Assembly: GCF_018343795.1 (NCBI RefSeq)
Contig: NZ_CP074346.1
Coordinates: 1,054,001-1,118,000, forward strand
DNA from: Phocoenobacter atlanticus subsp. cyclopteri
GTDB lineage: Bacteria; Pseudomonadota; Gammaproteobacteria; Enterobacterales; Pasteurellaceae
DNA length: 64,000 nucleotides
Direction of reading: 5' to 3'
How positions within the stretch are numbered: position 1 is the stretch's first letter; each line of letters begins with the position of its first letter. Below the pieces are notes generated by a model. The model was not told where the DNA came from. It worked only from the letters and a program-made list of their open reading frames with translations, and ran no database searches. The translations under genes and the position numbers were made by a program. This document shows positions 6,660-13,015 of the stretch, piece by piece.

Positions 6660-7280
6660 CTAAACCCCCGCAATATCCAATGAAATAGGATTGTATTTCC
6701 CATTTTTATCACGTTGATAAAAACGAACATAATCCTTTGAACCCACGACCTGAATGCTGTCTGAAATCGCTTGCATTGCGTTATTCCAACGCTCGTCATC
6801 AATCTCAACTCGTCTTAGTGAAAGAATACGAGAAGTTGAAAGATTACCCTCTTTATCTACTTGAAACGCATTATCAATCAATACTTTTAGCTCAGGTTTT
6901 GAACCTTCTGACCAATCGTGCAAGCATTCATCAATAAGGGATTTAGCAGCGTGGATACGCTCGTCAAAACAGATATGCTCCGCCACAGCCACCTGTAACT
7001 TATATTCGCCGTCATAGGTAAAGAGCGTAACATTGCCTTTCTTACCGCCTATACTTGCGTTATATTTCTCGGCTGAAAGTTCAACAAATGCCCCCACGTC
7101 ATCAAATACTTGCGTTTTAAATTGACGGAGATGTTTTTGAACTGCAAGCGCTTGAGATATAAGAAAACGAACTAACTCATCACGCTCTTTGTCTATCTCT
7201 TTAACGTTCGCTTCTGGAATAAGTTGCCCTTTGGCATTTTTCCAAAAGTATCTGCCATCTATAGTGAAATGTTTACTCAT
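6660..7280 (-). CDS. DUF3164 family protein of Mu-like phages
   Basis: A 206-residue protein that matches the DUF3164 family closely: DGRYFWKNAKGQLIP at the start, VELSAEKYNASIGGKKGNVT (67-86) in the middle, FDERIHAAKSLIDECL and MQAISDSIQVVGSKDYVRFY near the end. The family is conserved in Mu-like phages downstream of transposase genes, but its function is unknown. No Gam host-nuclease inhibitor is visible in this early region, which is a difference from Mu itself. The gene is well spaced from its upstream neighbour. Confidence 0.88.
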   Translation of the reverse strand: MSKHFTIDGRYFWKNAKGQLIPEANVKEIDKERDELVRFLISQALAVQKHLRQFKTQVFDDVGAFVELSAEKYNASIGGKKGNVTLFTYDGEYKLQVAVAEHICFDERIHAAKSLIDECLHDWSEGSKPELKVLIDNAFQVDKEGNLSTSRILSLRRVEIDDERWNNAMQAISDSIQVVGSKDYVRFYQRDKNGKYNPISLDIAGV

Positions 7281-7305
7281 TGTTTTCTCCTGTTATTAAA
7301 AATAA

Positions 7306-7587
7306 TTAAACTAAATACTTACACCACACAATCACACAACCATTTAATTGCATTTGTACCTCGTGATACTCTCGACCTTTTCTTATATAAGTAAATGCCT
7401 TGTGTTCTGCTTCCAATTGATCTGTTATATGGTTTCTATCCACTCTGATTACTGGCGATTTTGTTTTTAAATCAAGGTTGATTACTGATAGTCCCATATC
7501 ATTTAAAATCTCTATCGTTTCTTGAATTTTGCTCACAAAACCCAGCATTATTTGATTGTTTCTGTTAAGTGGTTTTTGAATATTCAT
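7306..7587 (-). CDS. Uncharacterised early phage protein, 93 residues
   Basis: The protein has an N-terminal helix (LGFVSKIQETIEILNDMG), then beta-rich segments with SPVIRVDRNH and a C-terminal strand VQMQLNGCVIVWCKYLV. It lies four bases downstream of the preceding small gene, in the early operon after transposition gene B. The fold looks like a compact alpha/beta domain. I do not recognise a family. Similar proteins occur at this place in Haemophilus FluMu-type phages, as far as I recall. Confidence 0.65.
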   Translation of the reverse strand: MNIQKPLNRNNQIMLGFVSKIQETIEILNDMGLSVINLDLKTKSPVIRVDRNHITDQLEAEHKAFTYIRKGREYHEVQMQLNGCVIVWCKYLV

Positions 7588-7590
7588 TGT

Positions 7591-7839
7591 TTATACCCCA
7601 TTAAAATTTGGATCTATTGCTTTTCTAAGTTCAAATATTTTATTTTTATTTAAACTCATTAACTCTAAGTATTCGGTTATGACTTTTTCTACTTCTACAT
7701 TCTTATTTTTAAATAGATCTTCTAACCAATATATTGATACTTCTATGTTAAAATGAGAATCTACAAGCAAGCCCACTGCATATTTAATTTGTTCTTCTCT
7801 TAGAATTTGTTCTTTTTTTTCTTTTTTAAAGTTTTTCAT
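7591..7839 (-). CDS. Uncharacterised early phage protein, 82 residues
   Basis: A lysine- and glutamate-rich helical protein (MKNFKKEKKEQILREEQIKY) with no clear motif. It overlaps the stop of the B gene by four bases (ATGA type), so translation is likely coupled to target activator B. The composition is AT-rich like other small accessory genes here. No function can be proposed. Confidence 0.6.
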   Translation of the reverse strand: MKNFKKEKKEQILREEQIKYAVGLLVDSHFNIEVSIYWLEDLFKNKNVEVEKVITEYLELMSLNKNKIFELRKAIDPNFNGV

Positions 7840-8756
7840 ACATTATTTGTCCCTTGTAAATCATTATGTGCTGCAATAATTAAATCTGTAGTAATAGCTA
7901 TGCCACTTCCTTTTGCTGCCATTCCAGCTAATCGCAAAGTTTGGGTTAAACTTCTTAAACCGCCCCCTTTTGTTGCTATCTCACTCATTACGGTCATTGC
8001 TTCAGTGTCATCTACTAATCCCCAAGCGTTCGCTATCGCTTGAATGTCGCCTTTTTTACATTTCTGAATGTTTATGCGCTTGGCAATGCGTGACCACAAT
8101 CTCGCAAATTCGTGGGCTTGGTGCGAGCCTCCACGCAATCTGTTATAAACTTTGTCATTTCCCACTAAAACCAAGCCAATATTTGTTTCTTCTTGCATAA
8201 TACGAAGCTCTTCAAGAGCGTCATAAGGCAGATGATCCGCTTCATCAATAATTACTAAGCCATTTGTATTCATCAGTTTTTTGCGAATTAAACGAGCAGA
8301 TGAGCCTTTACGCTTCGGTGCATCGCCGATACCAATTTCTAAGGCTAATTCATATAAAATCTCGCTTAATGACGCTCGGCTAGGGCTTGCAGTGATAAGC
8401 CAAACATTTGTAGATTGCTGAGCATATTGTTGCAGTGCTTTGGTTTTACCTACACCACTCGCCCCATAAATCACATTGATACAGTTCGCAATGCGTGAGA
8501 AATCAAGGGCTTTAAAAATCTGTTTAGATGTTGAAGTTTCAATAAATTCAGGTGCTTCTATAAATTCCTGTGACAGTTTTTGAAAACGCTCAAAATATTC
8601 ATTAATTTTGTTTTCAACATTTTCAATATTGCCTTTATAGTTGCCGTTTAAGTACGAAGACATTAATCCACTCGTCACACCTATTTCTTTAGCTAGTTTA
8701 GATTGTGAAATGTTGGTATCTTCAATGTGTTGTCTGATTTTTGCTATTAAGTTCAT
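7836..8756 (-). CDS. MuB-like ATP-dependent transposition target activator
   Basis: A 306-residue AAA+ ATPase that should bind target DNA, deliver it to the transposase and provide target immunity. The N-terminal helix-turn-helix (SQSKLAKEIGVTSGLMSSYL, about 17-36) is followed by Walker A GASGVGKT (98-105) and Walker B LVIIDEAD (167-174). The C-terminal helical domain is present to residue 306, so length is normal for MuB. It lies 41 bases downstream of the transposase gene, the classical A-B order. Confidence 0.95.
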   Translation of the reverse strand: MNLIAKIRQHIEDTNISQSKLAKEIGVTSGLMSSYLNGNYKGNIENVENKINEYFERFQKLSQEFIEAPEFIETSTSKQIFKALDFSRIANCINVIYGASGVGKTKALQQYAQQSTNVWLITASPSRASLSEILYELALEIGIGDAPKRKGSSARLIRKKLMNTNGLVIIDEADHLPYDALEELRIMQEETNIGLVLVGNDKVYNRLRGGSHQAHEFARLWSRIAKRINIQKCKKGDIQAIANAWGLVDDTEAMTVMSEIATKGGGLRSLTQTLRLAGMAAKGSGIAITTDLIIAAHNDLQGTNNV

Positions 8757-8797
8757 TCTTTTTTCCTCTTTTTAAAAGTGTTTAAAAGTCGTTTAAA

Positions 8798-10777
8798 TCA
8801 GCGTTTAAGCTTCAATTTATTTGTTTTATCAACACCGAGTTGGAAAGCTTTTTCAAACTCGCTAATTTCTTCATCTTCTTCAATTACTACTTGTTGTTTT
8901 AATGCCACCGAACCCTGTGTTTGATAAAGTTCTATAATGCTAGGCTGTGGTACATCTTCCTCTGTTGTTTCTGGTAAATATGCGGCAGTTTCTTGTGCTT
9001 CCATTAAATCCATTGCTTTTGCTTGCTGTTTAACTGCTTTTGTAAATTGTTTGCGATGTTTACTGTGTTCACGTGCTACTGATTTATCGCCAAATCCTGC
9101 GGTAATTGAGCATTCAGCAGTGCAGATATAACGCCCATCTAAGGTATAAACCTCTACATTTTCGTGTAATTTTTCTGGGTCAAATCGAACAACCACTTTT
9201 TTGAACTCTGAACTGATTAATTTTTGCGACCAGTACACATTGGTACGTCCAAATAACTTACCGCCAGCCTCAAGTTTAAATTCACCTTTCTTATTAATTG
9301 TTACTGCTTCGCTCATTAGCATAAGCTGTCTAATTTGCTCATCTGTTGCTTTTCGCACTTTTGCTAGAGCATAATCACGTGCGAATACGTCGCTATAACT
9401 AAATAAGCCTTGTGTGATTTCACCCTTACGCTGTGGGCGTTCATTCCATTGCTGGATACCCTGTTCTAGGGCTGTGATAAATACGTCAAAATCAACGCCA
9501 TCTTTACCGTAGTTGTAATTGTCTGGCTTGTTGTAGACGTTTTCACCTGCAAAATAGCCAGCTAAACTTGGGTGTTTATCGACCACTTCACCCAATCCAC
9601 CGTGCGAAAATGCACGTTCTATAGGCTTAGCTTGTCCGTGTCCCTTGCCTGCGATAACACTTGTCCAGTGAAGAGTAATACCGAGCAATGGGATAATTCC
9701 GACTGGATCATCTTCTTTTACTTTAAAGCGGTAACGATTTTTAACGCCCCCAGTGAGCCATTTGTTCGCAGCTGCACGAGTGTTGTCTATCGTGCAATCT
9801 TTAGGAATACCGTACTTGTTGATTAAATCCATTAGACTGAGGCGAATAGTGTCGCTGTTTTCACTTAAATCACAACGCCAAGCTAAGATTTTGCGTGTTC
9901 TAACGTCTTGCCAAAGCCACGTTTTAGGTCGCACTATTTCACCATTTTTCCACTTAACAAACACGTTATGCTGATAACCGTCTCCGTTTATCCATTCCAT
10001 CGCCTGTAAATCTTCAACGCTTCTACGCATTGCTGGATATAAATCAAATAACGCACGCTCGCCATCCCTTAAGAAAACTTGTACTTCTTTTTGTACTTCA
10101 CGCTTTAATTTGCGTTCTAATGCTGGTTTTGCTGGAATTGTCCAACCCATTTCTTTTGCACTGCGTGTCAATCTGTAATAGCACGCCGAGAAGCTAGGAC
10201 GTTCAGGTCTTAAGTAGTCGGCAAGTAAGACTTCCCACGCTTCAACGTCTATCTCTGCGTAGTTAATTTTGCGATTGCTTCCACTTTTGCAGAGCAGAAT
10301 GGCGAGCCAATCACTGCGTTCAAATTTGCGGACTTTGTAGTACCAGTTTTTAAGTGAGCCGTGAGAGACGTTGAATGCTTTTGCAGTGTCATCTATTGCT
10401 TGCATTAGATTTAATCCAGCTTTCACTTGATCATCTAATGCAACACAGGCTTGGAATTTAAGTTTTGCTTTGTCTTTTTGAGTATTGTTGGCTTTTTCAA
10501 AGCGTTCCCATTGTGGCAATAAAGCAAAACTTTTAGACTCTGCTGTACAAACGGTACGTTCTTTATTTGCTTTTGCAATTTTTAGGATAATGGCTTGTTG
10601 AATATCTTGATTAAAACTTTCAAATGAATATTCAAGCCCACCACCTTTGCCTTGTCTTGGGCGTGATTGCCAGTTTTCTCGGTTGGCTTTTTTTCTAATC
10701 CCTAATACGGTTGATGGCAAACTATTGAGATTTAACTCAATTAACTCTTGTATTGTGTAATATTCTTGTTTGCTCAT
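8798..10777 (-). CDS. MuA-like DDE transposase
   Basis: A 659-residue transposase of the MuA family that joins phage ends to target DNA and drives replicative transposition. The N-terminal region carries DNA-binding domains (YYTIQELIELNLNSLPST at 6-23). The catalytic core shows the DDE triad: D266 (INGDGYQHNVF), D331 (TIDNTRAAANKWLTGG) and E387 (GQAKPIERAF), placed by comparison with Mu D269, D336 and E392. The C-terminal part, which contacts MuB, is complete. The leader contains operator-like repeats. Confidence 0.97.
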   Translation of the reverse strand: MSKQEYYTIQELIELNLNSLPSTVLGIRKKANRENWQSRPRQGKGGGLEYSFESFNQDIQQAIILKIAKANKERTVCTAESKSFALLPQWERFEKANNTQKDKAKLKFQACVALDDQVKAGLNLMQAIDDTAKAFNVSHGSLKNWYYKVRKFERSDWLAILLCKSGSNRKINYAEIDVEAWEVLLADYLRPERPSFSACYYRLTRSAKEMGWTIPAKPALERKLKREVQKEVQVFLRDGERALFDLYPAMRRSVEDLQAMEWINGDGYQHNVFVKWKNGEIVRPKTWLWQDVRTRKILAWRCDLSENSDTIRLSLMDLINKYGIPKDCTIDNTRAAANKWLTGGVKNRYRFKVKEDDPVGIIPLLGITLHWTSVIAGKGHGQAKPIERAFSHGGLGEVVDKHPSLAGYFAGENVYNKPDNYNYGKDGVDFDVFITALEQGIQQWNERPQRKGEITQGLFSYSDVFARDYALAKVRKATDEQIRQLMLMSEAVTINKKGEFKLEAGGKLFGRTNVYWSQKLISSEFKKVVVRFDPEKLHENVEVYTLDGRYICTAECSITAGFGDKSVAREHSKHRKQFTKAVKQQAKAMDLMEAQETAAYLPETTEEDVPQPSIIELYQTQGSVALKQQVVIEEDEEISEFEKAFQLGVDKTNKLKLKR

Positions 10778-10788
10778 TTTTAAATCCT

Positions 10789-10935
10789 TACTTGTAACTT
10801 CATAGTTTCAAGTTTAAATTTCTAATTATTTTGTTTTAAATAATTAACATATTGTTTTATAAAATATTTTTATAACTTGTAACTGTTACAAGTTTCTTAT
10901 TAGAAAGTTACAAGTTTAAGCCTATAACTTGTAAC
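10789..10935 (-). promoter_or_regulatory. Cluster of six AACTTGTAAC operator-like sites before the transposase gene
   Basis: Copies of AACTTGTAAC or its complement GTTACAAGTT lie at 10874-10883, 10885-10894, 10907-10916 and 10926-10935, with one-mismatch copies at 10789-10798 and 10805-10814. The pair at 10874-10894 forms an inverted repeat. They occupy the gap between the BcepMu gp16-like gene and transposase A, a good place for feedback control by that small DNA-binding protein. Confidence 0.75.
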
Positions 10936-11130
10936 TCAATCTTCATCATAGAAACCAAGTTTGTTTGCAATAAGTAAACTTTTTCCAACTCGTCCTTTTC
11001 TTTCTCCATTTAGTAATGAATAAACATTTTTTACGTTAAAACCATTTTGTTCAGCCCATTCTTTAATCGTTAAGCCCTGAGCATAGATTTTTGCTTTTGC
11101 ATTACGCAATTTTTGTTCACTGTGCATCAT
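10936..11130 (-). CDS. BcepMu gp16-like DNA-binding early regulator (Ner position)
   Basis: A 64-residue helix-turn-helix protein. The motif is LTIKEWAEQNGFNVKNVYSL (about 20-39) followed by LNGERKGRVGKSLLIANKLG, typical of the phage-associated BcepMu gp16 family. It takes the place of Ner, the negative regulator of early transcription in Mu. A second ATG one codon in is possible (MMHS). It is the first gene after the early promoter at 11218-11245, and its stop touches the last AACTTGTAAC site. It is likely autoregulatory; the target sites are inferred. Confidence 0.85.
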   Translation of the reverse strand: MMHSEQKLRNAKAKIYAQGLTIKEWAEQNGFNVKNVYSLLNGERKGRVGKSLLIANKLGFYDED

Positions 11131-11217
11131 AAAATAATCCTTAATATTGGGTTAAAGTGTGGTAAAATTACCTCGTTTTTTTATTTATAACTTCGCTTTT
11201 GCGTTGTTATGTGTGTT

Positions 11218-11245
11218 ATTGTATTTATTCATTTGGATAAGTCAA
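11218..11245 (-). promoter_or_regulatory. Predicted phage early promoter
   Basis: On the minus strand TTGACT (11240-11245) and TACAAT (11218-11223) are separated by 16 bases, a near-consensus sigma-70 promoter pointing into the early operon. The direct repeats TTTGGATAAGT (11232-11242, overlapping the -35 box) and TTTGAATAAGT (11262-11272) are 30 bp apart, as expected for repressor operators on one face of the helix. Confidence 0.7.
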
Positions 11246-11291
11246 GCTATTTTTTTATCTTTTTGAATAAGTTTATTTTTAAGGATTAAGA

Positions 11292-12158
11292 ATGTTTTCA
11301 GAAAGATTAAAGATAGAAAGAACTAGATTAGGTTTAAAACAAACCGAATTTGCTGAATACTGTGGTGTTAAAAGTATTGCTCAATCCAACTATGAAAGGG
11401 GAAACCGTAAGCCTGATAGTGATTATTTACAAAAAGCCTATGAATTAGGTGTTGATATTCAATATTTAATTACAGGGAAGCCATCTCATACAAATATCAA
11501 TACAGAAGAAGCCTTTTTATTACAACAATTTAGACAATTAACCTCAGAACAGAAAAAAATGATGTTAGGGTTCTTGTTAGGTGGTTTTACTGGTATGAAC
11601 CAACCAACAAAATCTAATAGCCCTGTTGTTGGTGGTAATAACTCAGGAAGCGTTATTGTTGGGGATAAAAGTGTAATAAATAATATTAAGACTGAGAAGA
11701 TCGTTACTCGTACAAAAGCAGAAGTTAAGCCAAATGAAACTCATATTAGCGAAAAAATGGCTAGAAAAATTAAAGACTTAGTAGATGAGATTGTTCAATT
11801 AGAATCAAAAGTAAAAAGATATCCTAAGGGATATCCTGCTGTATGGGGATCTTTGAATAAGCATTGTGGTGTAACACAATACCACTTAATTCCACTTGAA
11901 TGTTATCCAAAAGCAGAAAAGTATTTAAGACAATGGATTGGAAGACTAAGTTCTTCAAAGTCTGCACCTAAAAAGGTTGGTAGTGAGTGGCGTAAAAAGA
12001 AATATGCGTATATTAAACTTAATACAAAGCAATACAATCTTAATGAATGGCTTGATAATTACCTTTATACAAAATATGGTGTTATAAGTATCTCTGAATT
12101 AAATGATACAGAACTTCAAAAAGTTTATCTTGCGGTATCTTCTAAAAAACGACGCTAA
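11292..12158 (+). CDS. Phage repressor: XRE helix-turn-helix plus ORF6C-like domain
   Basis: A 288-residue regulator divergent from the early operon, in the position of the Mu c repressor. Residues 1-62 are an XRE domain (LGLKQTEFAEYCGVKSIAQS is the helix-turn-helix). A linker with repeated small residues (VVGGNNSGSVIVGDKS, about 113-128) follows. The C-terminal part, from about 155 (KIKDLVDEIVQLESKVKR) through YPAVWGSLNKHCGVTQYHLI, resembles the ORF6C domain of phage antirepressor-type proteins. There is no S24 peptidase domain, so RecA-stimulated self-cleavage is not expected. An AAGGA ribosome site precedes the ATG. Confidence 0.8.
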   Translation: MFSERLKIERTRLGLKQTEFAEYCGVKSIAQSNYERGNRKPDSDYLQKAYELGVDIQYLITGKPSHTNINTEEAFLLQQFRQLTSEQKKMMLGFLLGGFTGMNQPTKSNSPVVGGNNSGSVIVGDKSVINNIKTEKIVTRTKAEVKPNETHISEKMARKIKDLVDEIVQLESKVKRYPKGYPAVWGSLNKHCGVTQYHLIPLECYPKAEKYLRQWIGRLSSSKSAPKKVGSEWRKKKYAYIKLNTKQYNLNEWLDNYLYTKYGVISISELNDTELQKVYLAVSSKKRR

Positions 12159-12206
12159 GGTATATAATTTAAATGCTATTTAAACGCTTTTAAACGTTCA
12201 TTCTAA

Positions 12207-12260
12207 TTTCGCAGTTTTTGCGGTTTAAATTTAAGGTTTTTATTATTTTTTCGCAGTTTT
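12207..12260. repeat. Two copies of TTTCGCAGTTTT, likely transposase-binding sites at the phage end
   Basis: Identical 12-bp copies lie at 12207-12218 and 12249-12260, 42 bp apart (about four helical turns). Read from the phage side they contain GCGAAA, the core of MuA end sites. The outer copy lies 21-29 bp from candidate terminal CA dinucleotides at 12277-12278 and 12280-12281, similar to the L1 spacing in Mu. Confidence 0.65.
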
Positions 12261-12286
12261 GGATTTTTTGATGTTTCAACAATAAA

Positions 12287-12315
12287 AAAGGGGCAAAACT
12301 ACCGCAAGCCCCTTT
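12287..12315 (+). terminator. Hairpin with GC-rich stem next to the prophage end
   Basis: Arms AAAGGGGC (12287-12294) and GCCCCTTT (12308-12315) enclose a 13-base loop and are followed by a T-rich tract. On the plus strand this is a good intrinsic terminator. It probably belongs to the flanking host DNA, but could also end the repressor transcript. Confidence 0.6.
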
Positions 12316-12402
12316 CTTTCTATGTTTTTACCCACTAGATCCCGTTAATTTTTACCAATTCCCACATTTCTTTTATTTTCTTAGTTTTAATGATCTTCTA
12401 CA

Positions 12403-12480
12403 ATTAGGCTATCAAACACCTCTTGAGGTAAAATCTAGATTTGGGTGCGTTGCACTTCAAACTTGAATCCGCCCGATTTT
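12403..12480. repeat. Dispersed intergenic element, copy 1
   Basis: This 78-bp stretch aligns with 50406-50484: both begin ATTAGGCTA, share CTTGAGGTAAA and end around CTTGAAT. The copies differ at many positions, so they are old members of a family. It lies just outside the prophage, before the CRISPR leader. Confidence 0.65.
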
Positions 12481-12589
12481 AAAATCATTTTATTATCAAT
12501 AAGTTACAAAAACTATCAAAAAAAGGGTATTTTTCTAATTTTTCATTTCAGGTATTGAAAAATCAGGGATTTATGAATAAAATTCCTAG

Positions 12590-12917
12590 GTTAACCATCG
12601 TGTAGATGGCTTAGAAACAGCCTTTTTGAAAGACTGGATACTTGGGAAAGTTAACCATCGTGTAGATGGCTTAGAAAGCCTCGAAAGCACCCTGCGGTAA
12701 ATTATCACCGTTAACCATCGTGTAGATGGCTTAGAAAACTGGGTCACCACATTTTTAAAAGTTTGCGAGAATTACCATCGAGTAGATAGCTTAGAGATTT
12801 TTTAGACAGGGCATGCCCTGTCTCTACGGGATTACTATTGAATAAATAGCTTAGAAATATTAAAGCAAAATTTTCAAGTATAAGAAACTGGTTACCACCG
12901 AATAGATGGCTAAAAAC
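12590..12917 (+). CRISPR. Orphan type I-F CRISPR array, six repeats, the last three decayed
   Basis: Repeats of 28 bp at 12590-12617, 12650-12677 and 12710-12737 are identical; degenerate copies follow at 12770-12797, 12830-12857 and 12890-12917. All five spacers are 32 bp, so the period is 60 bp. The repeat has a 5-bp stem (CCATC/GATGG), loop GTGTA and the 3' end CTTAGAAA, as in type I-F. Decay grows to the right, so the leader should be on the left (AT-rich 12481-12589). No cas genes are visible within the window. Spacers 4 and the would-be spacer 6 contain a dispersed chromosomal palindrome. Confidence 0.93.
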
Positions 12918-12941
12918 GTAGGAACAGGGCATGCCCTGTTC
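12804..12941. repeat. Two copies of a 20-bp GCATGC-centred palindrome inside and after the decayed CRISPR repeats
   Basis: AGACAGGGCATGCCCTGTCT lies at 12804-12823 (spacer 4) and GAACAGGGCATGCCCTGTTC at 12922-12941 (position of a sixth spacer). Related palindromes occur at 55053-55080 and 55965-55984, so this is a dispersed family in the chromosome. Confidence 0.8.
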
Positions 12942-13015
12942 AGCTAAACCACCACATAATCATTTACAATTAATTTACACCTAAAAAATGACTCTCTGTC
13001 TCTAAAAATTTATTA

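Larger units (their letters stand above)
1..12281 (-). mobile_element. Mu-like transposable prophage, left-end half (partial)
   Basis: The block carries the hallmark Mu gene order on the minus strand: repressor (opposite strand), DNA-binding early regulator, DDE transposase A, AAA+ target activator B, small early genes, GemA/gp16, Mor, endolysin, spanins, then gp25-gp28 packaging genes. Tight TAATG overlaps join many genes. The right-hand boundary here is the phage left (transposase) end, placed at a CA dinucleotide near 12278-12281 beside paired CGAAA-type sites. The other end, including tail and head genes, lies upstream of the window, so the expected 5-bp target duplication cannot be checked. 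Most genes look intact; one (gp25-like) is frameshifted. Confidence 0.9.

Noticed and set aside
6599-6808. A 69-codon minus-strand frame overlapping the DUF3164 gene
   Set aside because: It is out of frame with a clear conserved gene; only the 29-residue frame after the DUF3164 stop has independent support.
7836-8756. MuB as a general IstB-type helper of an insertion sequence
   Set aside because: The partner is a MuA-like transposase within a full phage gene order, and the protein has the MuB N-terminal helix-turn-helix and length.
12744-12932. A 62-codon minus-strand frame
   Set aside because: It runs through the CRISPR repeats and spacers and has no ribosome site; it is a by-product of the array.
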